Under the pieces are notes generated by a model. The model was not told the origin of the DNA and did no database searches. It saw nothing but the letters and a program-made list of their open reading frames with translations. The translations under genes and the position numbers were made by a program. Shown here piece after piece: positions 47,199 through 56,211 of a stretch of DNA of 64,000 nt. Each line of letters opens with the position of its first letter. Within the stretch, counting starts at the first letter, position 1. Source of the stretch: Latilactobacillus sakei (lineage in GTDB: Bacteria; Bacillota; Bacilli; Lactobacillales; Lactobacillaceae); the NCBI GenBank assembly GCA_002953655.1, contig CP025839.1, positions 1,798,001-1,862,000 of the forward strand. Reading direction: 5' to 3'.

Positions 47199-48389
47199 TT
47201 GAACAATATTTTAGTTATCAATGCTGGTAGTTCATCCCTAAAGTGGCAACTATTTCAACAAACCGATTTAAGCTTAGTGGCTAGCGGTTTGATGGAACGG
47301 ATGAACACCCCAGAAGCGCGCTTTACTTTTAAATTCAACGGCCAAAAAGAACAGGTCGCAATCGCTAATCTAACCTATGAAGATGGCGTTATTCGTTTAT
47401 TGAAACAATTACAAGACAATGCCATTATCGACTCGCCTAGCGATATTGTCGCCGTTGGTCACCGAGTGGTGGCCGGCGCAACAACGTTTGAAAAATCAAC
47501 GTTAATCACCGCCGATAATTTGGCAACCCTCAAGGCACTCGATAAATATGCACCCTTACACAATCCCGTGCAAGTCGATTGTATTGAAACCTTAATGCAC
47601 ATCCTACCAACTTCAGTGCCCGAAGTCGCTGTCTTCGATAGTCAATTCTACTTAGATATGCCGGATGCAACCAGTTTTTATGGTCTCCCTTATGAAGATA
47701 GCCAAAAATACCAAATCCGTAAATACGGCGAACATGGTATTAGTCATGGCTATATCTTACAAGAAACAGCCGATTTTTTAAACCAACCAGTTGCAGATTT
47801 AAAATTAATCACCTTACATCTTGGTGGCGGTTCTTCAATCACCGCCAGCCAAAATGGCAAACCAGTCGATACATCAATGGGCTTCACCCCTCTTGAAGGC
47901 CTTCCAATGGGCACGCGTGCCGGTTCATTAGATGCTGCCATCGTCCCCTTTTTAATGAATGAATTAAATAAGAGTGCGGACGAAATCATCACCCTTTTAA
48001 ATACAGAATCAGGGATTCTCGGCGTTTCAGGTGTTTCTGCTGACATGCGTGATATCCAATCATCATTAGCAACTAATCCCCGTGCTAAATTAGCTTATGA
48101 TATGTTCATCACTTCTGCTGCTAAGTTTATCGGCAGCTACTACGTTGAACTTGGCGGTGCTAATGTCATTACTTTCACAGCCGGAATTGGTGAAAATGAT
48201 GCTAAAATGCGCGCTGATGTCTGCGAACGCTTAGCCGTTTTAGGCGTTAAGATTGATCCAGAACGTAACGAACAAGGTCACGGTGCCCGTCAAATCAGTA
48301 CCGACGATTCAGCAATCAAGGTCTTGATGATCCCAACTAATGAAGAATTAGCGATTGCCAAACAAGTTAAAGCACTCGTTAAAGATTAA
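47199..48389 (+). CDS. ackA: acetate kinase
   Basis: 396 aa. Makes ATP and acetate from acetyl phosphate, a key step in heterolactic and pentose or nucleoside fermentation. ILVINAGSSSLKWQLF at the N-terminus, VAVGHRVVAGA, YGEHGISHGYI, LHLGGGSSITA and TFTAGIGENDAKMR. Start TTG 47199 with AGAGGTG upstream. It is inserted on the opposite strand between rplJL and rplKA, genes that normally adjoin. Confidence 0.97.
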   Translation: MNNILVINAGSSSLKWQLFQQTDLSLVASGLMERMNTPEARFTFKFNGQKEQVAIANLTYEDGVIRLLKQLQDNAIIDSPSDIVAVGHRVVAGATTFEKSTLITADNLATLKALDKYAPLHNPVQVDCIETLMHILPTSVPEVAVFDSQFYLDMPDATSFYGLPYEDSQKYQIRKYGEHGISHGYILQETADFLNQPVADLKLITLHLGGGSSITASQNGKPVDTSMGFTPLEGLPMGTRAGSLDAAIVPFLMNELNKSADEIITLLNTESGILGVSGVSADMRDIQSSLATNPRAKLAYDMFITSAAKFIGSYYVELGGANVITFTAGIGENDAKMRADVCERLAVLGVKIDPERNEQGHGARQISTDDSAIKVLMIPTNEELAIAKQVKALVKD

Positions 48390-48400
48390 TTTTAAAGCAC

Positions 48401-48437
48401 AAAAAAAGCGTTCATCCGAAAGGATGAGCGCTTTTTG
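48401..48437. terminator. bidirectional terminator, ackA and rplKA
   Basis: AAAAAGCGTTCATCC / GGATGAGCGCTTTTT (one G-U) between convergent genes. Confidence 0.92.
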
Positions 48438-48447
48438 CATTACCAAC

Positions 48448-49137
48448 TTAGAAGCTAGCAACGTCAACTTTGACACCAGGGCCAAATGTTGAGCTAACTG
48501 ATAAACTTGTAATGTATTGACCTTTAGCTGAAGCAGGACGAGCTTTGATGATTACGTCTTGCATCGCTTTAAAGTTTTCTACTAATTTAGCAGAATCGAA
48601 TGATACCTTACCGATTGGTGCGTGAACGATACCAGCTTTATCAACACGGTATGCCACTTGACCAGCTTTAATGTCGTTAACTGCTTTAGTAACGTCCATT
48701 GTAACTGTACCAGTCTTAGGGTTAGGCATTAAGCCTTTAGGTCCCAAGACACGGCCTAAACGACCTACTTGAGCCATCATTGGTGGTGTAGCAACGGCAA
48801 CGTCAAAGTCTAACCAGCCGCCTTGGATCTTTTCAACTAAATCTTCGGCACCGACTACGTCAGCACCAGCAGCTTCAGCTTGTTTTGCTTGTTCGCCTTG
48901 AGCGAAAACAACAACGCGTTGTGTCTTACCTGTACCATTTGGTAGTACGACAGCACCACGAATTTGTTGATCAGCTTGTTTAGGATCAACGTTTAAACGA
49001 TATGCAACTTCAAGAGATGCATCGAATTTTGCAAAATCAACTTTCTTTACTAAGTCGATTGCTTCTTCAACAGTGTATGCTTTAGTAGCATCCACTTGCT
49101 TTGCAGCTTCTAAATAATTTTTACCTTTTTTAGCCAT
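48448..49137 (-). CDS. rplA: ribosomal protein L1
   Basis: 229 aa. Component of the L1 stalk. [31 protein letters not shown] at the start, [37 protein letters not shown], and [15 protein letters not shown]. Start ATG 49137 with GGAGG upstream; the open frame extends 20 codons further without support. Second gene of rplKA. Confidence 0.97.
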   Translation of the reverse strand: MAKKGKNYLEAAKQVDATKAYTVEEAIDLVKKVDFAKFDASLEVAYRLNVDPKQADQQIRGAVVLPNGTGKTQRVVVFAQGEQAKQAEAAGADVVGAEDLVEKIQGGWLDFDVAVATPPMMAQVGRLGRVLGPKGLMPNPKTGTVTMDVTKAVNDIKAGQVAYRVDKAGIVHAPIGKVSFDSAKLVENFKAMQDVIIKARPASAKGQYITSLSVSSTFGPGVKVDVASF

Positions 49138-49235
49138 TAGGGTTTTCCTCCTTGCAATTGTGGTGAACGGTTTTTGACCTCCCACTTGATTTTTCAACTT
49201 TCATTGAAAATCCGACTGAAAGTGTCAAGCATGAA

Positions 49236-49661
49236 TTAACCTTCGACAGTGAATCCCATGCTTCTTGCAGTACCTTCAACCATGCGCATAGCAGCTTCAA
49301 CGTCTGCAGCGTTTAGGTCTTGCATTTTAGTTTCAGCGATTTCTTGCACTTGAGCTTTAGTTACAGTTGCAACTTTCTTAGTGTTTGGTTCGCCAGAACC
49401 TTTTTCAACACCGGCAGCTTTCTTTAAAAGAACTGCTGCTGGTGGTGTCTTTGTAACGAAATCGAATGAACGATCCTCGTATACAGTAATGACAACAGGA
49501 ATCAATAAACCAGCTTGGTCAGCTGTACGTGCATTGAAATCCTTTGTAAAGCCCATGATGTTGATACCAGCTTGACCTAAAGCTGGACCTACTGGTGGTG
49601 CTGGAGTTGCTTTACCTGCAGGAATTTGAAGTTTTACGATGTTTGCTACTTTTTTAGCCAC
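49236..49661 (-). CDS. rplK: ribosomal protein L11
   Basis: 141 aa. [41 protein letters not shown] is the family N-terminus (binding the GTPase centre); C-terminal domain binds 23S rRNA, ending [17 protein letters not shown] upstream of ATG 49661. Confidence 0.97.
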   Translation of the reverse strand: MAKKVANIVKLQIPAGKATPAPPVGPALGQAGINIMGFTKDFNARTADQAGLLIPVVITVYEDRSFDFVTKTPPAAVLLKKAAGVEKGSGEPNTKKVATVTKAQVQEIAETKMQDLNAADVEAAMRMVEGTARSMGFTVEG

Positions 49662-49737
49662 GAAACATACCTCCTTAAGTCCGTGATGTGGTTAAGATGG
49701 CCATTATATTTGGTCTCCCACTAGTGTATGAAAACAT

Positions 49738-49774
49738 ACTCTCATAATATACCAATCAATTCTGAAAAATGCAA
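49738..49774 (-). promoter_or_regulatory. rplKA promoter
   Basis: Minus strand TTGCAT (49774-49769), exactly 17 bases, TATATT (49751-49746). A small hairpin GTATG/CATAC lies at the expected 5' end. Shows that rplKA has its own promoter after the inserted hydrolase gene. Confidence 0.75.
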
Positions 49775-49785
49775 GCTCTTTTAAA

Positions 49786-50652
49786 TTACTCTTGCCACAA
49801 AAAATCACTAATTGCCTGATCAACTAACCGATTCTCATGTAGCATGCTGTGTGCCCCACCGGCGCCTCTGACGAGCATTTCTTGATACCGGTTGATTCGG
49901 CCCCGTAATAAACTGCGGAGCGCAAAACTGCTATCAACAGCGACGGAACCATCATGGCGACTAGTGCCCAACAATTCGCCAGCAATATTCAAAACGCTAA
50001 TTTCAGTAGGAAAATGTGCAATTCGTTGGGCTAAATAATTATAATTAGCCGTTTTTTTAAGTGGTCCCCGTTGCGTTAGCTCACTCCAAAAAACGGCTGC
50101 AGTATCCGGCCCAATCGACGGATCATTGACCGGTGCTGCTAATAATACGACCGCTTTAACCGGCACAGCAGTTGGGGTCAGTAAATAACGCAAAACCGTG
50201 ATTGCCCCCATCGAGTGCCCCACTAAATTAATCGCCGTTACTGCATAATCTTTTTTTAAGATGGCCACAATTTGGCTGAGCCAGCGAACTTGATCCTGGA
50301 CATCAGCGTGGTTATTTTGAAACAGGACTTGAATCGTTGGGTTACTGGCGGTCAATTCTTGTGGCCCGTTAAACGTCAGCGTGCCGTCTACAGCAACTTT
50401 GATAACTAACGCTTTTTTGGCGACGCCCATTTTTTGCAGACGCATCAATAAATGTCCCATAGAATACCGATTACCCCGATAACCGTGGATAAACAACGTC
50501 GGTACTGCTTCATAATGGGTTAAGCGCGGGTGCCAATGATGCTGCACGTGGGCTAATTTATAGTAATCAAGCCCCATTAAACTCACTGCTGACACAACTA
50601 AAATAACAATGATTGCTAATAACTGATTAATAATCTGCCACATATTCATCAC
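49786..50652 (-). CDS. alpha/beta hydrolase (DUF915-like), membrane-anchored
   Basis: 288 aa. N-terminal membrane helix (about 6-26), then a hydrolase domain: TLFIHGYRGNRYSMGHLL (oxyanion region), nucleophile motif INLVGHSMGAITVLRY (Ser in GHSMG, near 147), AVVLLAAPVND, and the terminal His in GGAHSMLHE. DUF915 proteins are common in lactobacilli; substrate unknown (lipid or ester). It interrupts the usual secE-nusG-rplK row. Confidence 0.88.
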   Translation of the reverse strand: MMNMWQIINQLLAIIVILVVSAVSLMGLDYYKLAHVQHHWHPRLTHYEAVPTLFIHGYRGNRYSMGHLLMRLQKMGVAKKALVIKVAVDGTLTFNGPQELTASNPTIQVLFQNNHADVQDQVRWLSQIVAILKKDYAVTAINLVGHSMGAITVLRYLLTPTAVPVKAVVLLAAPVNDPSIGPDTAAVFWSELTQRGPLKKTANYNYLAQRIAHFPTEISVLNIAGELLGTSRHDGSVAVDSSFALRSLLRGRINRYQEMLVRGAGGAHSMLHENRLVDQAISDFLWQE

Positions 50653-50670
50653 ATCATTCTATCTAAAATA

Positions 50671-50788
50671 AGAAGTGCGTTTGAAACGCTTTAACTTTGA
50701 GCATTAGCACAGCTCGGCGAATAACTGCTGTAAGCAGTTGTTTGACGAGTGACGCTAAGCACAGAAGTCAGTTTCAAAAAGCACGTTT
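50671..50788 (+). repeat. palindromic repeat, copy D1 (118 bp), inverted
   Basis: Sense orientation on the plus strand, opposite to the hydrolase whose start lies 19 bases to the left. Arms TTTGAAAC / GTTTCAAA; inner hairpin AACTGCT / AGCAGTT. Near-identical to B3 (about six differences). Confidence 0.9.
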
Positions 50789-50812
50789 CCACTATTAATA
50801 TTCGACTATCAA

Positions 50813-50856
50813 ATAAGGGACCGCAACAAAAATTACTTTTGTCACGGTCCCTCGAT
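50813..50856 (-). terminator. terminator-like hairpin after nusG
   Basis: AGGGACCGTGACAAAAG / TTTTTGTTGCGGTCCCT with a TTA/TTATTT tail on the minus strand. Loop again AAAATTACTTTT-like. Strong stem but poor U-run, so termination may be partial. Confidence 0.65.
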
Positions 50857-50864
50857 TATTACTT

Positions 50865-50980
50865 AAACGTGCTTTTACCAGTAGCTTTCTGTGCTTTGCT
50901 ACACTTATCAAACCGGCGATTGCATCGCCAATTCGCCAAGTTGGCAAATGCTCAAAAGCTAACCACTGGTAACGCACTCC
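50865..50980 (-). repeat. palindromic repeat, copy D2 (116 bp)
   Basis: Outer arms TACCAGT / ACTGGTA and AGCTTT / AAAGCT; inner hairpin GGCGAT / ATCGCC. Tandem with D3 on the nusG transcript strand. Confidence 0.9.
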
Positions 50981-50985
50981 TAATT

Positions 50986-51103
50986 AAACGTGTTCTATAA
51001 GCCATATCCTTGCGGCTAACGCCGAATGCCAAACGATTGCTTGTAGCAATTATTCACCACTCTCTGTTATTCCTCAGGATATACCCGGCTTATGGCGCAC
51101 TCT
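50986..51103 (-). repeat. palindromic repeat, copy D3 (118 bp)
   Basis: Outer arms ATAAGCC / GGCTTAT and ATATCC / GGATAT; inner hairpin GATTGCT / AGCAATT (G-U). Its AGAGTGCG end shares bases with the TAG stop of nusG. Confidence 0.92.
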
Positions 51104-51650
51104 AAACTAATTCGTCCACTTGATCATAGTCTAATTCGGTTGCCGTTTCACGGCCGAACATATCGATATTAACTTTTAACTTCATCTTTTCGTCGTCAAC
51201 TTCTGTAATTTGACCAACTAACCCAGAGAAAGCACCATCCACGATTTTAACAGATTCGCCCACTTTAAATTCAACATCTAAATGACGGGTGCTCATGCCT
51301 AATTGACGTAAAATTTGGTTAATTTCATCGTCTAATAGTGGCGCTGGTTTACTACCGGCACCGTGAGAACCAACGAATCCAGTTACACCAGGTGTATTCC
51401 GAACAACGAACCACGCTTCATCTGACATCACCATTTCAACCAAAACATAGCCAGGGAAAGTTTTCTTCATATCAACTTTATCCTTACCATTTTTGATTTC
51501 ATGTTCTTCTTCTTCAGGTACAACAACGCGGAAGACGTTGTTTTCCATCCCCATTGATTGGGCACGAGATTCTAAGTTCGCCTTAACTTTGTTTTCGTAG
51601 CCTGAATAAGTGTGTAATACGTACCAGCTTTTTTCGAGTGATTCAACCAT
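51102..51650 (-). CDS. nusG: transcription termination/antitermination factor NusG
   Basis: 182 aa. NGN domain (about 6-120; KSWYVLHTYSGYENKVKANLESRAQSMGMENNVFRVVVPEEEE, KKTFPGYVLVEM, VRNTPGVTGFVG) and C-terminal KOW domain (about 128-180; GESVKIVDGAFSGLVGQITEVDDEKMKLKV). Binds RNA polymerase. GGAGAACA upstream of ATG 51650. The stop codon overlaps repeat D3. Confidence 0.97.
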   Translation of the reverse strand: MVESLEKSWYVLHTYSGYENKVKANLESRAQSMGMENNVFRVVVPEEEEHEIKNGKDKVDMKKTFPGYVLVEMVMSDEAWFVVRNTPGVTGFVGSHGAGSKPAPLLDDEINQILRQLGMSTRHLDVEFKVGESVKIVDGAFSGLVGQITEVDDEKMKLKVNIDMFGRETATELDYDQVDELV

Positions 51651-51747
51651 GTTTGTTCTCCTTTAAATACCAAAATAAAAAAACTCCGACCACGCGAAGT
51701 TTTCTGCTTGCCACAAGTATAGCAAAACCAGCTTCATTAAGCTAGTT

Positions 51748-51921
51748 TTAAAAAATAAATAGTTCAAGAAGTTTGAGAATTGCTAAGTCAACGACGCCAA
51801 AGAAAATTGCGTATAAAACAGATGTCATGACAACAGTTGACGTATCCTTACGCGTTTGTTTGGCATTAGGCCAAGTAACAATTTTCATTTCTTCAACAAC
51901 GCTTTTTAAAAACTTAATCAT
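51748..51921 (-). CDS. secE: preprotein translocase subunit SecE
   Basis: 57 aa, short Gram-positive form. MIKFLKSVVEEMKIVTWPN is the conserved amphipathic helix with W-P hinge, followed by one membrane helix (about 31-55). ATG 51921 follows AGGAGG by six bases; an ATG two codons earlier adjoins the site. Between rpmG and nusG, the usual order. Confidence 0.93.
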   Translation of the reverse strand: MIKFLKSVVEEMKIVTWPNAKQTRKDTSTVVMTSVLYAIFFGVVDLAILKLLELFIF

Positions 51922-51936
51922 CTTCATCCTCCTATG

Positions 51937-52086
51937 TTAACGTGTTTCTTTATGTTGTGCGTATTGTCCGCAATGTTTACAATATTTGTTTAACTCTAGA
52001 CGTTCTGTCCGGTTCTTGTTTTCAGCAACGTAATAGTTACGTGAACCACAGACAGTACAGGCTAAGGCGACTTTCTTAACACCCAT
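51937..52086 (-). CDS. rpmG: ribosomal protein L33
   Basis: 49 aa. [40 protein letters not shown] with two CxxC pairs (zinc-binding C+ form). AGAGGGGC before ATG 52086. Ends 16 bases before the secE start; one transcript. Confidence 0.95.
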   Translation of the reverse strand: MGVKKVALACTVCGSRNYYVAENKNRTERLELNKYCKHCGQYAQHKETR

Positions 52087-52169
52087 GACTAAAAGCCCCT
52101 CTCTAAGTGATGTTTATCCCATTCACTTTATCATGTGCAGGCGAACCTGTCAATCTTAGAATCCATCAA

Positions 52170-52211
52170 CAAAAGCGGTGAACCGTTTTAGTCCGGTCCC
52201 ACCGCTTTTGG
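52170..52211 (-). terminator. terminator-like hairpin after sigH
   Basis: AAAAGCGGTGGGACCGG / CGGTTCACCGCTTTT stem on the minus strand with a short TTTTGTT tail, starting at the sigH stop. Confidence 0.7.
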
Positions 52212-52772
52212 TTAACGATTCTCTTGATAATACCGTTTTAACTTGGTCTGACACCTTGATTGACCTCGTTTCAACTGGTCAATCGTACAATCGAGTTGGC
52301 AACAAGCCTCATCAATTGAAAGCTGACCGGTCAATACTCGAAACGCCACTAATTCAAATGGCGACAGTGTTTCAAGATAACATCGCAATTCAAACTGCGA
52401 TTGATAGTAAGTGACCGTGTCTTCTGAAATCGCGTCACGTTCTGGTCGCTCCGCAATCAATACTGCTTGGCGGTCACCCCGCCGTTTTTGAGCGAGTTCT
52501 CGGCGCAGTAAATTTAGAATATGGTTTTTAAAGCGTAATTTGTAGAAACTACCAAAACTTTTGCCACGCTGACAATCGTAACACTGGCAAGTTTCGTAAC
52601 AAACAATCCGAGCTTCTTGTAACCAATCATCTTCATCGAATAATCGGATGTAATATGGTGCCACGGTGTGATACACCATCGGTAAGTACGCCTTGAATAA
52701 CACGTCTAATGCTTGTGAATCATTCTGAGCCACTGCTGAAATCAGCAGTTCATCGCGCTTTGTTTGTTCCAT
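52212..52772 (-). CDS. sigH: alternative sigma factor SigH (competence-type)
   Basis: 186 aa sigma-70-like protein. Region 2 (about 20-75: ALDVLFKAYLPMVYHTVAPYYIRLFDEDDWLQEARIVCYETCQCYD) with the core-binding and DEDDWLQEA -10 recognition parts; region 4 (about 128-180: LSPFELVAFRVLTGQLSIDEACCQLDCTIDQLKRGQSRCQTKLKRY). The place between yacP and rpmG is that of sigH in Bacillus. In L. sakei sigma H is known to switch on late competence genes when expressed. Four Cys in a cluster (CQCYDCQ) is unusual. Confidence 0.9.
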   Translation of the reverse strand: MEQTKRDELLISAVAQNDSQALDVLFKAYLPMVYHTVAPYYIRLFDEDDWLQEARIVCYETCQCYDCQRGKSFGSFYKLRFKNHILNLLRRELAQKRRGDRQAVLIAERPERDAISEDTVTYYQSQFELRCYLETLSPFELVAFRVLTGQLSIDEACCQLDCTIDQLKRGQSRCQTKLKRYYQENR

Positions 52773-52849
52773 TGACCGAAACTCCCTTCACGCAACAACC
52801 ATACTGTCATTTTAACAAGAGTTTTGCCAGACCGTAAGCGAACGCTTGT

Positions 52850-53383
52850 TTAATCTGTTTCTTCATTACTCAATTGATCGCGCATCTGTGCTAGACGTTC
52901 TAACTGTTCGTCATCCCACGGCCGATTTCGTTGCATTACTTTGCTGTGATAGCGTTTGGCATCATGGTCAATTTCGCGGTGCGTCCGTTTAATCTCGCGG
53001 TAAAAATCATGCGAGGATACCCGCAAAGCGCCTCGTGAAAAGATAGTCCATTGTTCAGCTTGATCACTTGAAACCACGGTGACTTGATTAATCGGTGACA
53101 TCAATTTACCCGCCAAGGCTTCAATATAACTATCAGCGGTTTCATCTTCTTCAGTGAACACCACTTCAAGATTATATTGTTCATAACTTTGCTTAATCCC
53201 TGGCACATACATCGCATCAAAAACGAGGATAATTTCAATCTCACGAAACTTCCGGTACTCCGATAACGTCTGCAATAGACTATCGCGTGCATCTGCCAAG
53301 TGATCATTTTGCTTTAACTTATTTAATTCCGGCCAGTTACCAATAATATTATAGCCATCTGCAATTAAAATCTGCTTTTTCAT
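52850..53383 (-). CDS. YacP-like NYN-domain endoribonuclease (Rae1)
   Basis: 177 aa PIN/NYN fold. ILIADGYNIIGNWPEL with catalytic Asp near 9, EIILVFDAMYVPG, VVFTEEDETADSYIEALA and VTVVSSDQAEQWTIFSRGALRVSS. In Bacillus Rae1 cuts mRNA at the ribosome A site. Begins 3 bases after the rlmB stop. Confidence 0.92.
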   Translation of the reverse strand: MKKQILIADGYNIIGNWPELNKLKQNDHLADARDSLLQTLSEYRKFREIEIILVFDAMYVPGIKQSYEQYNLEVVFTEEDETADSYIEALAGKLMSPINQVTVVSSDQAEQWTIFSRGALRVSSHDFYREIKRTHREIDHDAKRYHSKVMQRNRPWDDEQLERLAQMRDQLSNEETD

Positions 53384-53386
53384 TAG

Positions 53387-54274
53387 CTATACCAAAGGTT
53401 GACGGCTGTTATAAGCCTGATACATGAGAACCCCCGCAGCAACACTGGCATTTAAACTTTGCACATGGCCCACCATTGGAATTGTCAAAGTTTGATCAAC
53501 TTCTTTTTTAACGATTGGTGAAAGACCCTTACCTTCGTTACCAATGATTAAGCCGATTGGCCCCTTAGCATCCCACTTACGGTAGTCGGTGCCGGCCATG
53601 TCGGTGCCAAAAATCCAGAGACCGCGGTCTTTGAGTTTCTTAATTTCTTGCGTTAAGTTCGTGACGCGCGCCACCGGAATATGTTCGATCGCACCCGTTG
53701 ATGTTTTAGCGACTGTTGATGTTAACCCCACCGCCCGGTGTTTCGGAATGATAATCCCATGCACACCAACTGCATCGGCTGTCCGCATAATTGATCCTAA
53801 GTTATGTGGATCTTCCAAGTTATCCAAGATTAAGATAAAAGGTTCTTCTTCTTGTGCTTTAGCCTTAGCAAAAATATCATCAACACTGGCATATTCAAAC
53901 GGTGCGATTGCTAAGATAATCCCTTGGTGATTTTGACGATCACTCAATAAGTCCAACTTGTTCTTAGGCACATTTTGGATGATCAACCGTTTTTCTTTCG
54001 CCAATTTAACAACATCGTGTACGAAGTCAGCTTTCAAACCATCTTGCAGGAAGATTTTGTTAATCTTCTTGGCATCGCTGGTCTTCAATGTTTCTAAAGA
54101 AGCATGTTTCCCGATGACGAAATCAGTTTGTTCTTCAACCGCTGCTTCTTCGACGGGTGCTGCTGGTTTCTTGTTAGCTGGACGCCGGGTTGGCTTGGCA
54201 GCATTTTTAGCCGTTCGACGGCTATTAAATTCATTATTTTTTTGGTTATAAGATTGGTTATTATTTTTTCTCAT
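53387..54274 (-). CDS. rlmB: 23S rRNA (guanosine-2'-O)-methyltransferase RlmB
   Basis: 295 aa SPOUT enzyme, with a basic Asn/Lys/Pro-rich N-terminal extension (about 1-45) common in lactobacilli. [13 protein letters not shown] opens the substrate domain; [50 protein letters not shown] and [22 protein letters not shown] are the SPOUT motifs (knot). Overlaps the mrnC end by 14 bases. Confidence 0.95.
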   Translation of the reverse strand: MRKNNNQSYNQKNNEFNSRRTAKNAAKPTRRPANKKPAAPVEEAAVEEQTDFVIGKHASLETLKTSDAKKINKIFLQDGLKADFVHDVVKLAKEKRLIIQNVPKNKLDLLSDRQNHQGIILAIAPFEYASVDDIFAKAKAQEEEPFILILDNLEDPHNLGSIMRTADAVGVHGIIIPKHRAVGLTSTVAKTSTGAIEHIPVARVTNLTQEIKKLKDRGLWIFGTDMAGTDYRKWDAKGPIGLIIGNEGKGLSPIVKKEVDQTLTIPMVGHVQSLNASVAAGVLMYQAYNSRQPLV

Positions 54275-54680
54275 GGGTCCTCCCAGCGTCGACTTGTTGA
54301 ATACACCAGTGGGCTAATTCAGCGACGCGCTCTTGTTGTTCAGTTAAGTATAGATAGCCAAAAACCGCTTCAAAGCCAGTTGAGGTCCGATAAGTCGAAA
54401 CACTCGTATTCTTGGCTTTCGTATAACTTTTGGCATTTCTACCGCGTTTAAAAATATTCATTTCTTCTTCTGTTAAATAATTATCATCGATCATCAAACC
54501 GATCAAAGCAGCTTGCGCTTTAGCAGACACATAGTGTGTTGCAACTTGTTGCAAGCGAGTCGGTTTGGTTAAGCCGAGTTCTAATAAATGGGCCCGCACG
54601 TAAACTTCATAGGCTGAATCTCCCATATAAGCTAAGGCAATCCCGTTTAGTTGTAAAGCGTTTTTCATGCGCGTCTCCAT
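54261..54680 (-). CDS. mrnC: mini-ribonuclease III
   Basis: 139 aa (from 54680) or 135 aa (from ATG 54668). RNase III catalytic domain only: [28 protein letters not shown] with conserved [12 protein letters not shown] and [13 protein letters not shown]. Matures 23S rRNA ends in Bacillus. Overlaps the cysS end, so coupled; either start has a weak purine-rich site. Confidence 0.94.
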   Translation of the reverse strand: METRMKNALQLNGIALAYMGDSAYEVYVRAHLLELGLTKPTRLQQVATHYVSAKAQAALIGLMIDDNYLTEEEMNIFKRGRNAKSYTKAKNTSVSTYRTSTGFEAVFGYLYLTEQQERVAELAHWCIQQVDAGRTHEKK

Positions 54681-56071
54681 CTCATTCCTTGTGGTGTATC
54701 TTCCAAAATAATCCCTTGAGCCTTCAATTGATCCCGAATCGCATCACTCTTAGCAAAATCTTTAGCTGCTCGAGCGGCTTGGCGTTCTTCAATTAGGCTT
54801 TCAACTTCCGTATCCAATAACTGATCCGCTTTAAACACAACCCCAAAAATGGCTAATAGCCGGGTTAAACGGGTTGCCAATGACGTTAATGTATCGGCTT
54901 GAACCGTTGTCTGTTCCAAATATTGGTTACTTAATTTAGCCAGTTCGTACAATTGGGTTAAACCGTTTTGAACGTTAAAATCATCGTCCATCGCTATGAC
55001 AAAAGCCGCTTCCAGTTCAGCTGCCTTATCCATCACAATTTGGTCTTCACCTGGTTCAGCCGTTGCTTGACGGAAAGCCAAGTTATCAAGCGTCGTCTTC
55101 AAGCGATCCAAATTAGTTTGGGCTTCTGCTAACAATGATTGACTGTAACGAATTGGGCGCCGGTATTGCGTACTACTCATCAAAAAGCGCAAGGCTTGTG
55201 GATTAACTTCTTGAATCAAATCGTGAACCGTCACAAAGTTGCCCAGTGACTTACTCATTTTTTGATCGTCGTCCCCAACCGTTACAAATCCATTGTGTAA
55301 CCAATAATTTACAAAGGTTTGACCGGTCTTGGCTTCACTTTGAGCAATCTCATTTTCGTGATGGGGAAATTCCAAATCTTGGCCACCACCATGAATATCG
55401 ATCGTATCGCCTAAGTATTTAGTCGACATCACGGAACATTCGATGTGCCAGCCAGGGCGGCCCTTGCCCCAAGGTGAGTCCCAAGTAATCTCGTTGCCTT
55501 TTTCAGCTTTCCATAAAGCAAAATCGATTGGATCTTCCTTACGTAAAGTTTCTTCTGTTGCCGTATGTTCGCTGGCGCCTTGTTCGAGTTGATCAAGATC
55601 TTGACCAGCAAGATGACCGTACGCCTTAAATTTGCGGGCCCGGTAATAAACATCACCGTCAACGGCATAAGCATACTCTTTAGCAATCAAATCTTGGATG
55701 AACGCTACGATTTCTTCAATATTATCAGTTGCCCGTGGATTAAGGGTTGCTGGTTCAATATTGAGGGCTTTAGTATCTTCTTTAAAGGCAGCGATGTAGC
55801 GGTCTGCTAATTCTGGCACGGTGATGTTTTCCGCGTTAGCCGCTTTAATCATCTTATCGTCAACATCCGTGAAGTTTGAAACGTAATCAACTTGGTACCC
55901 GCGATATTCGAGATAGCGGCGAATCGTATCAAACGCAATCGCACTACGCGCATTACCGATATGAATATAGTTATACACAGTTGGCCCACAGACGTACATC
56001 TTAACGCGGCCTTCTTCAAGGGGTTTAAAGGTTTCTTTTTGGCGTGTGAGGGTATTATAAACGGTTAGCAT
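54665..56071 (-). CDS. cysS: cysteinyl-tRNA synthetase
   Basis: 468 aa class I synthetase. [33 protein letters not shown] (zinc Cys plus HIGH signature), [23 protein letters not shown] and [10 protein letters not shown]. The start MLTVYN at 56071 is the family start with AGGAAG upstream; the frame runs on into the repeat. Controlled by a Cys T-box. gltX and cysE, usually just upstream in Firmicutes, are missing. Confidence 0.97.
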   Translation of the reverse strand: MLTVYNTLTRQKETFKPLEEGRVKMYVCGPTVYNYIHIGNARSAIAFDTIRRYLEYRGYQVDYVSNFTDVDDKMIKAANAENITVPELADRYIAAFKEDTKALNIEPATLNPRATDNIEEIVAFIQDLIAKEYAYAVDGDVYYRARKFKAYGHLAGQDLDQLEQGASEHTATEETLRKEDPIDFALWKAEKGNEITWDSPWGKGRPGWHIECSVMSTKYLGDTIDIHGGGQDLEFPHHENEIAQSEAKTGQTFVNYWLHNGFVTVGDDDQKMSKSLGNFVTVHDLIQEVNPQALRFLMSSTQYRRPIRYSQSLLAEAQTNLDRLKTTLDNLAFRQATAEPGEDQIVMDKAAELEAAFVIAMDDDFNVQNGLTQLYELAKLSNQYLEQTTVQADTLTSLATRLTRLLAIFGVVFKADQLLDTEVESLIEERQAARAAKDFAKSDAIRDQLKAQGIILEDTPQGMRWRRA

Positions 56072-56087
56072 CGAATCTTCCTTTCTT

Positions 56088-56206
56088 AAACGTGCGTCAT
56101 AAGCCATCTTCTTCCGGTTAGCTACATCCAGACATATCACCGACCTTGTCGGTAATATGTCTGATTAGGCTAATCCTCAGAAGATACCCGGCTTATTCCG
56201 TACTCT
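56088..56206 (-). repeat. palindromic repeat, copy E (119 bp), inside the cysS leader
   Basis: Outer arms ATAAGCC / GGCTTAT and ATCTTCT / AGAAGAT; inner hairpin ACCGAC / GTCGGT. It lies between the T-box terminator and the cysS RBS, the only copy in a 5' leader rather than after a stop codon (apart from B). Confidence 0.92.
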
Positions 56207-56211
56207 TCCAA

